Shown here: positions 15,983 through 24,184 of the stretch, piece after piece
Position numbering within the stretch: position 1 is the first letter of the stretch
Layout of the letters: each line of letters starts with the position of its first letter
NCBI GenBank assembly: GCA_947177425.1
Contig: CAMWUN010000022.1
Coordinates: 1-54,916 of the forward strand
Reading direction: 5' to 3'
Length of the DNA: 54,916 bases
From: an uncultured bacterium
GTDB taxonomy: Bacteria > Bacillota > Clostridia > Lachnospirales > Lachnospiraceae
Notes under the pieces: model-generated
Seen by the model: only the letters and a program-made list of their open reading frames with translations
What the model was told of the DNA's origin: nothing
Databases searched by the model: none
Program-made: the position numbers and the translations under genes

Positions 15983-17728
15983 ATGGAATTGAGAAGTCAG
16001 CAGATGCGTAAGCTTGCGCCGGAGTTAGATCCTCTGCGCATTGGGACGGGATGGACTGTGGAGGATTTGGAAAAGCCCCAGATTATCATTGAGAGTACCT
16101 TTGGGGACAGTCACCCGGGAAGCGGACATCTGGATATTCTTGTGAAAGAAGTGCAAAAAGGCATAGAGCAGGCAGGGGGCCGTGGGGCAAGGTATTTCTG
16201 TACCGATATCTGTGACGGGGAAAGCCAGGGCACAGACGGCATCAACTACAGCCTTGCAAGCCGTGAAATGATTGCAAATATGATAGAGATTCATGCAGGG
16301 GCAACTCCCTTTGACGGAGGCGTGTATCTGGCAAGCTGTGATAAGGGTATGCCGGGCAATCTTATGGGACTGGCAAGAGCCAATGTGCCTTCAGTGGTGG
16401 TTCCCGGAGGAACCATGAACGCCGGGCCGGAGATGCTTACCCTTGAACAGCTTGGCATGTACAGCGCTAAGTACCAGAGAGGGGAGATTGATGAGGAAAA
16501 GCTGAACTGGGCGAAATGCAATGCCTGTCCGGGCTGCGGCGCATGTTCCTTTATCGGAACCGCGTCCACCATGCAGATTATGGCGGAGGCGTTAGGACTG
16601 GCCCTTCCCGGAAGCGCACTGATGCCGGCGGAAAGCCCTGACCTTCTCACTTATGCCAGACAGGCCGGAGAGCAGGCAGTAAAGCTGGCCCAGATGCCGG
16701 GCATGTGTCCCTCTGATATCATTACCATGGACAGTTTTGAAAATGCCATTCTGGTTCACGCGGCAGTTTCGGGGAGCACCAACTGTCTCCTTCATATCCC
16801 TGCCATTGCCCATGAGTTTGGGATTGAAATCACAGGGGATACCTTTGACAGGCTGCACAGAAACGCCCGTTATCTTCTGGATGTGCGTCCTGCAGGAAGA
16901 TGGCCCGCAGAATGTTTCTACTATGCAGGCGGCGTTCCGGCTATCATGGAGGAAATCAAAGAACATCTGCATCTGGATGCCATGACTGTTACGGGAAAGA
17001 CCTTAGGGGAAAACCTGGAAGAATTAAAAAAGAATGGCTTCTATGAAAGATGTAATAAATGGCTGGATGAGTTTAATAAGCGGTACAATGTCCAGTTGAC
17101 AAAGGAGGATATTATCCGTCCCTATGACAAGGCAATCGGTACAGACGGCAGCATTGCCATACTGCGCGGAAATCTTGCGCCGGAGGGTGCGGTTATCAAG
17201 CACACTGCATGTCCCAGAGAAATGTTTCAGGCAGTGCTCCGGGCAAGACCCTTTGACAGTGAGGAAGAATGTCTGGACGCAGTTCTTAACCATAAGGTCC
17301 AGAAAGGGGATGCGGTTTTCATCCGCTATGAGGGACCGAAAGGAAGCGGTATGCCGGAGATGTTTTATACATCGGAGGCCATCAGCAGCGACAAGGAGCT
17401 GGGCAGAAGCATTGCCCTGATTACAGACGGGCGGTTTTCCGGGGCTTCCACAGGGCCTGTCATTGGTCACTGCAGCCCGGAAGCGGTAGATGGCGGCCCC
17501 ATTGCACTGGTGGAAGAGGGCGATTTGATTGAGATTGACGTGATGGCGAGAAAACTGAATATCATAGGCATTGACGGAGAGCGGAAGACGGCGGAAGAAA
17601 TTGACCGGATTCTGGAAGAGAGGAAGAAGAACTGGAAACCCAGAGAGCCCAAATACAAAAAGGGAGTATTGCGCCTGTTCAGTGAACATGCGGCAAGCCC
17701 TATGAAAGGAGCATATCTGGAATATTAG
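15983..17728 (+). CDS. IlvD/Edd-family sugar-acid dehydratase
   Basis: A 581-aa iron-sulfur dehydratase of the IlvD/Edd superfamily. The cluster-binding cysteines are visible in LASCDKGMPGN near residue 117 and in CNACPGCGACSFIGT near residue 180. The C-terminal half carries the conserved DGRFSGASTGPVIGHCSPEA near residue 480. Length and motifs fit the branch that contains gluconate, xylonate and arabinonate dehydratases. The operon lacks the isoleucine-valine genes expected for a true IlvD but has a GntP permease, KDPG aldolase and KDG kinase. The likely reaction is therefore aldonate to 2-keto-3-deoxy-aldonate (gluconate to KDG). Start ATG 15983 has AGGAGGG upstream. 6-Phosphogluconate dehydratase is less likely because a KDG kinase is present. 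Confidence 0.88.
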   Translation: MELRSQQMRKLAPELDPLRIGTGWTVEDLEKPQIIIESTFGDSHPGSGHLDILVKEVQKGIEQAGGRGARYFCTDICDGESQGTDGINYSLASREMIANMIEIHAGATPFDGGVYLASCDKGMPGNLMGLARANVPSVVVPGGTMNAGPEMLTLEQLGMYSAKYQRGEIDEEKLNWAKCNACPGCGACSFIGTASTMQIMAEALGLALPGSALMPAESPDLLTYARQAGEQAVKLAQMPGMCPSDIITMDSFENAILVHAAVSGSTNCLLHIPAIAHEFGIEITGDTFDRLHRNARYLLDVRPAGRWPAECFYYAGGVPAIMEEIKEHLHLDAMTVTGKTLGENLEELKKNGFYERCNKWLDEFNKRYNVQLTKEDIIRPYDKAIGTDGSIAILRGNLAPEGAVIKHTACPREMFQAVLRARPFDSEEECLDAVLNHKVQKGDAVFIRYEGPKGSGMPEMFYTSEAISSDKELGRSIALITDGRFSGASTGPVIGHCSPEAVDGGPIALVEEGDLIEIDVMARKLNIIGIDGERKTAEEIDRILEERKKNWKPREPKYKKGVLRLFSEHAASPMKGAYLEY

Positions 17729-17855
17729 ATAAAAACAGTGTATGCCCTGTCAGGTACCCGGAGGAAATGCTGGCGGCGAAGCAGACAGTATTTCCTGTAC
17801 TGGTTAAAGATACCGGGAAGGGCGGAAGTAGAACTGGAAAAGGAGGAGAAGAAAA

Positions 17856-18497
17856 ATGGCACTGGAAATTGAGAAAAAGATAGAGGAATTGGGGATTGTC
17901 CCGGTAGTGGTTTTGCAGGATGCAAAGGATGCGAAACCCCTTGCAAAGGCTCTGTGTAAGGGCGGTCTGCCCTGTGCGGAGGTTACTTTCCGGACTGCGG
18001 CTGCAAAGGAAAGCATCCGTATTATGGCCCAGGAGTTTCCTGAAATGCTGGTAGGCGCAGGAACCGTACTCACCACTGAGCAGGTGGACGCAGCCGTCGG
18101 GGCAGGTGCGAAATTTATTGTAAGCCCGGGATTTGACCCGGAAATCGTGGACTATTGTCTGGAAAAGAAGATTCCGGTATTTCCCGGATGCATTACCCCT
18201 TCCGAGATAGCCCAGGCGGTCAAAAGAGGGCTTCGTGTAGTAAAGTTTTTCCCTGCAGAGCAGTTCGGGGGAGCAGCGACCATCAAGGCATTGTCAGCGC
18301 CTTATGTGGGACTTAAATTCATGCCTACAGGGGGTGTTAGTACAGCCAACCTGAAAGATTACTTTGGATGCAAAGCCGTTGTTGCCTGCGGCGGAAGCTG
18401 GATGGTCAAAGGAGATCTGGTTGCCGCAGGAAAGTTTGATGAAATAGAGCGTCTTACATCGGAAGCAGTAAAGCTTGCTGCAGAAATCCGGGGATAG
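17856..18497 (+). CDS. eda: KDPG/KHG aldolase
   Basis: A 213-aa class-I aldolase that splits 2-keto-3-deoxy-6-phosphogluconate to pyruvate and glyceraldehyde-3-phosphate. The Schiff-base Lys is in LRVVKFFPAE near residue 129. The general-base Glu lies in PCAEVTFRT near residue 42, the phosphate loop in GAGTVLTTEQ near residue 68, and FIVSPGFDPEI near residue 90. ATG at 17856 has AAGGAGGAG upstream. A 127-bp spacer separates it from the dehydratase. The kinase gene follows 23 bp later. It is the last step of the pathway encoded by this operon. Confidence 0.95.
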   Translation: MALEIEKKIEELGIVPVVVLQDAKDAKPLAKALCKGGLPCAEVTFRTAAAKESIRIMAQEFPEMLVGAGTVLTTEQVDAAVGAGAKFIVSPGFDPEIVDYCLEKKIPVFPGCITPSEIAQAVKRGLRVVKFFPAEQFGGAATIKALSAPYVGLKFMPTGGVSTANLKDYFGCKAVVACGGSWMVKGDLVAAGKFDEIERLTSEAVKLAAEIRG

Positions 18498-18520
18498 GAC
18501 AGAATGGAGGAAAAGCGATT

Positions 18521-19618
18521 ATGGACTTGAATTTAAGACCTGCAAATGAGTGTAAATATGATGCAGTATCCCTTGGAGAAGTGATGCTGCGCTTAGATCC
18601 GGGTGAAGGAAGAATCCGCACCGCCAGAAGCTTCCGGGCATGGGAAGGGGGCGGAGAGTACAATGTTATCCGGGGACTTCGCAAATGCTTTAAATTAAAT
18701 ACCGCTGTCATCACGGCCTTTGCCGATAATGAGGTGGGTATGCTGATGGAAGACTTCATTATGCAGGGAGGGGTGGACACTTCCCTGATTAAATGGATGA
18801 AGACTGACGGAATCGGGCGTACCTGCCGGAACGGTATTAACTTTACGGAGCGTGGATTCGGCATCCGCGGGGCCGTGGGATGCTCCGACCGTGCCAACAC
18901 CGCTATTTCCAAGGCGGCGCCGGAGGATTTTGACTTTGAATATATTTTTGGAGAGCTGGGCGTGCGCTGGCTCCATACAGGGGGTATTTACGCGGCTCTC
19001 TCCGAGCAGTCCTGCAAGACTGTGATAGAAGCCATCAAAACGGCAAAAAAATACGGGACTATTGTCTCCTACGATTTGAATTACCGTCCTTCTATGTGGA
19101 GCGCTATCGGCGGACAGGAAAAGGCACAGGAAGTTAATAAGGAAATTGCAAAGTATGTGGACGTGATGATTGGAAATGAGGAAGATTTCACCGCATGTCT
19201 GGGATTTGAAGTGGAAGGAAACGATGCGGATCTGAAGGAACTGAACCTGGACGGATACAAGAAAATGATTAACGAAGCAGCCAGGACTTACCCCAACTTC
19301 AAAGCGGTGGCAACCACCCTCCGGGAGGTAAAAACTGCCACAGTCAATGACTGGAGCGCTATCTGCTGGGCGGATGGGGAAATCTATAAGGCAAAAGATT
19401 ATAAAGGTCTGGAAATCATGGACCGGGTGGGCGGAGGAGATTCCTTTGCATCGGGCCTGATTTACGGGCTGATGACCACAGGCGACGCGCAGCTCGCGGT
19501 AAACTATGGGGCGGCCCACGGAGCGCTGGCAATGACCACGCCGGGGGATACCACCATGGCAAGCAAAAAGGAAGTGGAAGCCATTATGGGCGGCGCAGGG
19601 GCGAGAGTACAGAGGTAA
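18521..19618 (+). CDS. kdgK: PfkB-family 2-keto-3-deoxygluconate kinase
   Basis: A 365-aa sugar kinase of the PfkB/ribokinase family. An N-terminal substrate segment (SLGEVMLRLDPGEG near residue 17, then WEGGGEYNVIRGL) and the C-terminal ATP signature DRVGGGDSFASGL near residue 303, with the catalytic Asp, are clear. It is about 25-40 residues longer than common KDG kinases, as in a clostridial subgroup. It follows the KDPG aldolase and completes dehydratase-kinase-aldolase chemistry: aldonate to KDG, KDG to KDPG, then cleavage. AATGGAGG precedes ATG at 18521. Other keto-sugar substrates are possible, but the context strongly favours KDG. Confidence 0.88.
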   Translation: MDLNLRPANECKYDAVSLGEVMLRLDPGEGRIRTARSFRAWEGGGEYNVIRGLRKCFKLNTAVITAFADNEVGMLMEDFIMQGGVDTSLIKWMKTDGIGRTCRNGINFTERGFGIRGAVGCSDRANTAISKAAPEDFDFEYIFGELGVRWLHTGGIYAALSEQSCKTVIEAIKTAKKYGTIVSYDLNYRPSMWSAIGGQEKAQEVNKEIAKYVDVMIGNEEDFTACLGFEVEGNDADLKELNLDGYKKMINEAARTYPNFKAVATTLREVKTATVNDWSAICWADGEIYKAKDYKGLEIMDRVGGGDSFASGLIYGLMTTGDAQLAVNYGAAHGALAMTTPGDTTMASKKEVEAIMGGAGARVQR

Positions 19619-19672
19619 ATCTTGTTATTTTTAACCCTTTTAAATACATGGAAATTCTATATAACGTGCCGG

Positions 19673-20689
19673 TTATGGTTTCAGGGTTGAAAAACGCTTG
19701 ACTAATCTGGTGGCAATTTCCACTTTCGAGGTATGTACGATTTTAGAGTCAATCTGTTCAATCAGCAGTCTGGCGGCGGTGGCTCCTATATAGCGGCGTG
19801 GAACATCCATGGTGGTAAGGGATGGATCAATAATTTTACTTTCGGAGATATTATCAAATCCAATAAAGGATATGTCGTCGGGAATTTTATAACCCCGGAG
19901 CATGAGCGCTTTCATGGCGCCTATGGCAATGATGTCATTGTCGGCGAAATAGCATCTGGCAAGGGTATCGCCGCGGTCAATGATTTCCAGCATGTCCCCC
20001 ATGGCAGCTTCAATGGAAGGCGACAGTTTATGGATAACAGAACGGGATGGAGACATTCCGTTCTCTTTTATTGCTTTAAAATATCCTTCCTGCCTTCCGA
20101 TAAAGTTAGGGATGGAATAACCTGACTGGAGATAGCCGGGCTGGAGCCGGGTGACGCCGATCAGGTAGCTGGTTGCAAGATAGGCGCCCTGGGAGTTGTT
20201 GATTAGTACGCTGGTGCAGTCAAGGGAGTCAAAATAGGAGTCCAGAAGAATCAGGGGATATCCCAGGGAAAGAAACTGCTTACATGCCTGTTCGCGGATT
20301 TCTGTTCCCACAAGAATGATTCCTTTGCAGTCAGAAATACGCAAATCAGAAAAACAGTCCTCAAGGATATCTGTTTTTTCATAAAACTGCATCATTTTTA
20401 CGGAAAAATGTTCTTTCTGGCATTCGTCTTTTACCCCGTCATAAAGTTCGTTAAAGATAGGGGCGTAAGAGAGAATGGCATTGTGGGTTCTGTAAAAGAT
20501 AATATAGATAGAGCCGCTGCGGTTTGGGTCGCGCCTGATTCTGGTGAAGTCATACCCATATTCTTCCGCAGCTTTAATAATTTCCGCCCGTGTCTGGGTG
20601 CTGACTCCGGCCTTATTGTTTAATGCCATGGAAACCGCAGTGGCTGAGATGCCAAGTTTCCGGGCAAGTTCTTTGGCAGTGATGGACAT
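19673..20689 (-). CDS. LacI-family regulator of the apiose-like operon
   Basis: A 338-aa LacI/GalR repressor. The N-terminal DNA-binding segment reads TAKELARKLGISATAVSMALNNKAGVS (residues 4-30, cited in part). The effector domain shows RDPNRSGSIYIIFYR, GIILVGTEIREQ, and DISFIGFDNISESKIIDPSLTT near the C-terminus. ATG at 20689 is favoured by AAAGGA five bases upstream and by alignment of the helix-turn-helix. An in-frame ATG at 20725 would add 12 residues with no domain match. It is divergent from the isomerase operon at 20947, and the spacer holds four AATAAAGTRAAA half-sites in a symmetric array. The regulated sugar is inferred to be that operon's substrate. Confidence 0.92.
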   Translation of the reverse strand: MSITAKELARKLGISATAVSMALNNKAGVSTQTRAEIIKAAEEYGYDFTRIRRDPNRSGSIYIIFYRTHNAILSYAPIFNELYDGVKDECQKEHFSVKMMQFYEKTDILEDCFSDLRISDCKGIILVGTEIREQACKQFLSLGYPLILLDSYFDSLDCTSVLINNSQGAYLATSYLIGVTRLQPGYLQSGYSIPNFIGRQEGYFKAIKENGMSPSRSVIHKLSPSIEAAMGDMLEIIDRGDTLARCYFADNDIIAIGAMKALMLRGYKIPDDISFIGFDNISESKIIDPSLTTMDVPRRYIGATAARLLIEQIDSKIVHTSKVEIATRLVKRFSTLKP

Positions 20690-20848
20690 AGGAATCCTTT
20701 CCTTTCTTATCTTACAATTGTTCATACATTATCCCGGTAAAAACAAAAGAACAGAACCGGAGCGTATTTGAAAATGCTCCAGCCGGATATGCATAGAGCC
20801 GTATTCTGTAAAACAAAAGTACCACAATTTTAAAGAAAACACAATAGA

Positions 20849-20902
20849 ATAAAGTGAAAATAAAGTAAATTTTACTTTATTATGCATTGAAATAAAGTAA
20901 AA
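20849..20902. promoter_or_regulatory. Operator array of AATAAAGTRAAA half-sites
   Basis: AATAAAGTGAAA starts at 20849. A 23-nt palindrome at 20859-20881 is built of AATAAAGTAAA, a central T and its exact complement. A further AATAAAGTAAAA is at 20891-20902, inverted relative to the right arm of the palindrome. The array lies between the divergent LacI gene and the isomerase operon, so binding could repress both. No convincing -10 and -35 pair is evident; TTGAAA at 20887 with TAATGT 17 bp later is the best guess. Confidence 0.65.
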
Positions 20903-20946
20903 ATTACAATAATGTATTTCCTATAAGGAAAACGGAGGGCAGAAAA

Positions 20947-22350
20947 ATGGCAAAAGTCAGACTTGGGTTTGCACCCACAAGGAGAAGCATTTTCAGTGCG
21001 CCGGCTGCTGTAGAATATGCGGATTATACAAGGAAAAAGCTGGTGGAAATGGGCGTTGATTTTGTGGACATCAATGATATTGCGCAGGACGGACTGCTTC
21101 ATGATGACAATGACAGAATCAGAATTGAGGCGAAATTTAAGAAAGAAAAAGTAGACGGCCTGTTTTTTCCCCATGGAAATTTCGGGACGGAATTTGAGGT
21201 TGCAAGGCTGGCAAAGAGTTTAAACGTGCCTGTTCTTTTATGGGGACCAAGGGACGAGTGCCCTGATGAAAAGGGCGTACGGCTGCGGGACAGTCAGTGC
21301 GGTATTTTTGCCACGGGCAAGGTGTTAAGAAGATTTAAGGTTCCTTTTACATACCTGACGAACTGCCACCTGGAGGATACGGCATTTAAGGAAGGAATCA
21401 GCAGATTTCTGGCAATATGCAATGTGGTAAAAGTATTCCGCGGCATCAGGATATTGCAGATTGGGCCAAGACCTTTTGAATTCTGGTCAACCATGTGCAA
21501 TGAAGGAGAACTTCTGGAGAAATTCAATATCCAGCTTGCGCCGGTTCCCATGCCTGAGCTTACGGCGGAAATGAGAAAGGTAAAGGAAGAAGGCACAAGA
21601 GTAGAGGAAGTAATGGCCTATTGTAAGGAAAACTTTAACATTGCCATTAAAGAGGAAGAGCTGTTAAACGTGGCGGCTCTTAAGGTGGCAATCAGAGATC
21701 TTGCTGATAAGTACGGCTGCAGCGCCGGGGCAATCCAGTGCTGGAACGCACTCCAGGGGGAAATCGGGATCATGCCCTGCGCCGCCAATTCTCTTCTTAA
21801 TGAAGAGGGATTTCCGGTGGTGTGCGAGACAGATATTCACGGGGCAGTTACCGCGCTGATGGTGGAAGCGGCAGGCATGGACCAGAGCAGGAGCTTCTTT
21901 GCAGACTGGACAGTGCGCCATCCTTTTAACGACAACGGAGAGTTATTACAGCATTGCGGACCATGGCCCTTAAGCTGTGCTTCCTGCAAGCCCACAATCG
22001 GATATCCCCTTGCGTTTTCCCATCCGGGAGCAGTGGAGGCCCAGGCAAAGCATGGAATGCTTACACTGGCGCGGTTTGATGGAGATAATGGGGAGTATTC
22101 CCTTTTGCTTGGAAATGCAAAGGGGATTGAAGGTCCTTACACCAAGGGAACATACCTTTGGATTGAAGTGGAAAACTGGCCGCGTCTTGAGGCAAAGATT
22201 GTGGAAGGCCCCTACATCCACCACTGCGTCGGCATTCATCAGGATGTGGCGCCTGTGTTATACGAGGCATGTAAATATATCGGCGTTAAGCCTGACCTTT
22301 ACGATGATGTGGAGCAGAAAATTATAGACATAATCCACGGTGTGCAATAG
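20947..22350 (+). CDS. L-fucose/L-arabinose isomerase-fold sugar isomerase
   Basis: A 467-aa protein of the FucI/AraA superfamily, metal-dependent ketol isomerases. The N-terminal half has alternating Rossmann-like motifs (GLFFPHGNFGTEFEVARLAK near residue 77, cited in part). The C-terminal catalytic half shows CETDIHGAVTALM near residue 293, with candidate metal ligands Glu and Asp, and YIHHCVGIHQD near residue 427, with His ligands. It is shorter than true FucI (about 590 aa) and belongs to a less studied subgroup. It is the first gene of an operon with split transketolase, an FGGY kinase and an apiosidase-like hydrolase. I infer an aldose-ketose isomerase, possibly D-apiose to D-apulose. 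ATG 20947 follows ACGGAGGG. Confidence 0.75.
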   Translation: MAKVRLGFAPTRRSIFSAPAAVEYADYTRKKLVEMGVDFVDINDIAQDGLLHDDNDRIRIEAKFKKEKVDGLFFPHGNFGTEFEVARLAKSLNVPVLLWGPRDECPDEKGVRLRDSQCGIFATGKVLRRFKVPFTYLTNCHLEDTAFKEGISRFLAICNVVKVFRGIRILQIGPRPFEFWSTMCNEGELLEKFNIQLAPVPMPELTAEMRKVKEEGTRVEEVMAYCKENFNIAIKEEELLNVAALKVAIRDLADKYGCSAGAIQCWNALQGEIGIMPCAANSLLNEEGFPVVCETDIHGAVTALMVEAAGMDQSRSFFADWTVRHPFNDNGELLQHCGPWPLSCASCKPTIGYPLAFSHPGAVEAQAKHGMLTLARFDGDNGEYSLLLGNAKGIEGPYTKGTYLWIEVENWPRLEAKIVEGPYIHHCVGIHQDVAPVLYEACKYIGVKPDLYDDVEQKIIDIIHGVQ

Positions 22351-22391
22351 GGTGCTTTGCATATCCGTAAAGCAGACAAATGGAGGTTGGA

Positions 22392-23246
22392 ATGAAAAAA
22401 ACAGAATTTGATGCAAAGGCATTAACAATAAAATCACTGGAACTGCGGAAAGTTGTTCTTGATATGATTATGAATTCCGGCGGCGGCCATATAGGCGGAG
22501 ATTTTTCCGTTATGGATATTCTGGTCACTTTATATTTTGACCAGATGAATATTGGGCCGGAAAATATGGATGATGCGGACCGTGATTATTTTATTATGAG
22601 CAAAGGGCACTCTGTAGAAAGTTATTATGCAGTGCTGGCGGCGAAGGGTTTTTTTGAAACGGAGACGGTTGTCAGGGAGTTTTCCCAGTTCGGGTCAAAG
22701 TTTATCGGCCATCCCAATAACGAACTTCCCGGCATTGAAATGAATTCAGGCTCTTTAGGGCACGGACTGCCTGTATGTGTAGGCATGGCGCTGGCATGCA
22801 GGAAGGAAAACAGGCCGGGACGCGTTTATACGGTTATGGGCGACGGAGAACTGGCGGAAGGCTCTGTATGGGAAGGGTTTATGGCTGGCGGGCATTATGG
22901 CCTGTCCAATCTCTGTGCAGTTGTAGACAGAAACCGTCTCCAGATTTCAGGAACCACAGAGCAGGTTATGACTCATGAGAATCTTCACGCACAGATTGAA
23001 AGTTTTGGCTGGCACGTGATTGAGACACAAGGAAATGACATTGCAAAGCTTCATGAGGCCTTTGAACAGGCAAAAACGGTAAAGGACAAACCTGTCTGTA
23101 TTATTGCCAATACAGTGAAAGGGTACGGCGGAGGAGAAATCATGGAAAATAAGGCGGCATGGCATCATCATGTACCTACCCGTGAGGAATATGGACAGAT
23201 CATCAAAGCTTTGGATGCGAAAAAGGAGGAAATGCTTCATGAATAA
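22392..23246 (+). CDS. Transketolase, N-terminal (ThDP-binding) subunit; AptA-like
   Basis: A 284-aa subunit equal to the thiamine-diphosphate pyrophosphate domain of transketolase. GHIGGDFSVMDILVTLYF lies near residue 30, SKGHSVESYYAVLA near residue 75, and the ThDP motif GDGELAEGSVWEG followed by VVDRNRLQISG near residue 148. ATG at 22392 has GGAGG six bases upstream. An ATG at 22380 precedes that ribosome site and is rejected. Its stop overlaps the start of the C-terminal subunit by 8 bp, so the two halves are translated together. Two-subunit transketolases linked to a FGGY kinase and a sugar isomerase resemble AptA and AptB, which cleave apulose-4-phosphate. Generic transketolase is the alternative. 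Confidence 0.88.
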   Translation: MKKTEFDAKALTIKSLELRKVVLDMIMNSGGGHIGGDFSVMDILVTLYFDQMNIGPENMDDADRDYFIMSKGHSVESYYAVLAAKGFFETETVVREFSQFGSKFIGHPNNELPGIEMNSGSLGHGLPVCVGMALACRKENRPGRVYTVMGDGELAEGSVWEGFMAGGHYGLSNLCAVVDRNRLQISGTTEQVMTHENLHAQIESFGWHVIETQGNDIAKLHEAFEQAKTVKDKPVCIIANTVKGYGGGEIMENKAAWHHHVPTREEYGQIIKALDAKKEEMLHE

Positions 23247-24180
23247 AATTCCAAACAGACAGGCAATCTGCGAGACACTCATGTCTTACGCAAAAGAAGA
23301 TAAGCATATCATAGCGCTGTGTTCGGATTCCAGAGGTTCGGCGTCAATGACCCCTTTCTTCAACGAATTCCCGGAACAGTCTGTGGAGGTGGGCATTGCG
23401 GAGCAGAATCTGGTAAGCATATCGGCCGGAATGGCCCACTGCGGCGAGAAACCATACTGTTTTTCCCCGGCATGTTTTCTTTCCACCAGAAGCTATGAAC
23501 AGGCGAAAGTGGATGTGGCATATTCCAATACCAACGTGAAGCTGATTGGAATCAGCGGCGGAATCAGTTACGGGGAACTGGGGATGAGCCATCATTCGGC
23601 CCAGGACATTGCGGCAATGTCAGCCATTCCCAATATGAGGGTATACCTTCCAAGCGACAGGTTCCAGACGGTGAAGCTGATAGAAAGCCTGCTGAAAGAC
23701 GAAAAGCCTGCTTATGTCAGGGTAGGGCGCAATCCCGTTGAGGATATATACAGCGAAGACAACTGTCCTTTCGAAATGGACAGGGCAACCGTAATCGGGG
23801 AGCTGGATGGAAAAAATGATGTTGCAATTGTGGCCTGCGGGGAGATGGTACGGCCTGCGGCGGAGGCTGCCGCTATTTTGAAAGAAAAAGGAATAAAGGC
23901 GGTAGTGCTGGACATGTATTGCGTGAAGCCCCTTGATAAGGGGGCAGTGGTAAAGGCGGCCCGAAGTGCGGAACTGGTGATAACGGTGGAAGAACATGCG
24001 CCCTACGGCGGGCTTGGAAGCGCTGTTGCCGTGGAAGTGGCAGCAAATTGTCCCAAAAAAGTAATCACAATGGCCCTTCCTGACGATCATGTGATTACAG
24101 GGAAATCAGGAGCCGTATTTGATTACTATGGACTGAATGCAGAGGGGATTGCAAAGAAGGCAGTTGAAAATTTGGGGTAA
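23239..24180 (+). CDS. Transketolase, C-terminal (pyrimidine) subunit; AptB-like
   Basis: A 313-aa subunit carrying the pyrimidine-binding and C-terminal domains of transketolase. The key ThDP-activating Glu lies in VEVGIAEQNLVSISAGMA near residue 50. Later motifs are GISYGELGMSHHSAQDIAAMS near residue 110 (cited in part), PAYVRVGRNP and VITVEEHAPYGGLGSAVAVE. ATG 23239 lies eight bases inside the end of the N-terminal subunit gene, and AAAAGGAGG precedes it. A longer in-frame reading from 23170 overlaps the upstream gene and is rejected. It forms one enzyme with that subunit. The kinase gene starts 5 bp later. Confidence 0.9.
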   Translation: MNKIPNRQAICETLMSYAKEDKHIIALCSDSRGSASMTPFFNEFPEQSVEVGIAEQNLVSISAGMAHCGEKPYCFSPACFLSTRSYEQAKVDVAYSNTNVKLIGISGGISYGELGMSHHSAQDIAAMSAIPNMRVYLPSDRFQTVKLIESLLKDEKPAYVRVGRNPVEDIYSEDNCPFEMDRATVIGELDGKNDVAIVACGEMVRPAAEAAAILKEKGIKAVVLDMYCVKPLDKGAVVKAARSAELVITVEEHAPYGGLGSAVAVEVAANCPKKVITMALPDDHVITGKSGAVFDYYGLNAEGIAKKAVENLG

Positions 24181-24184
24181 TAGT

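Noticed and set aside
17769-17870. Small ORF after GGAGGAA in the dehydratase-aldolase spacer
   Set aside because: Spacing of the ribosome site is too short, the reading overlaps eda, and composition is not protein-like.
20887-20915. Promoter for the apiose-like operon (TTGAAA and TAATGT)
   Set aside because: Spacing is right, but the -10 is poor. It is mentioned only as a best guess in the operator entry.
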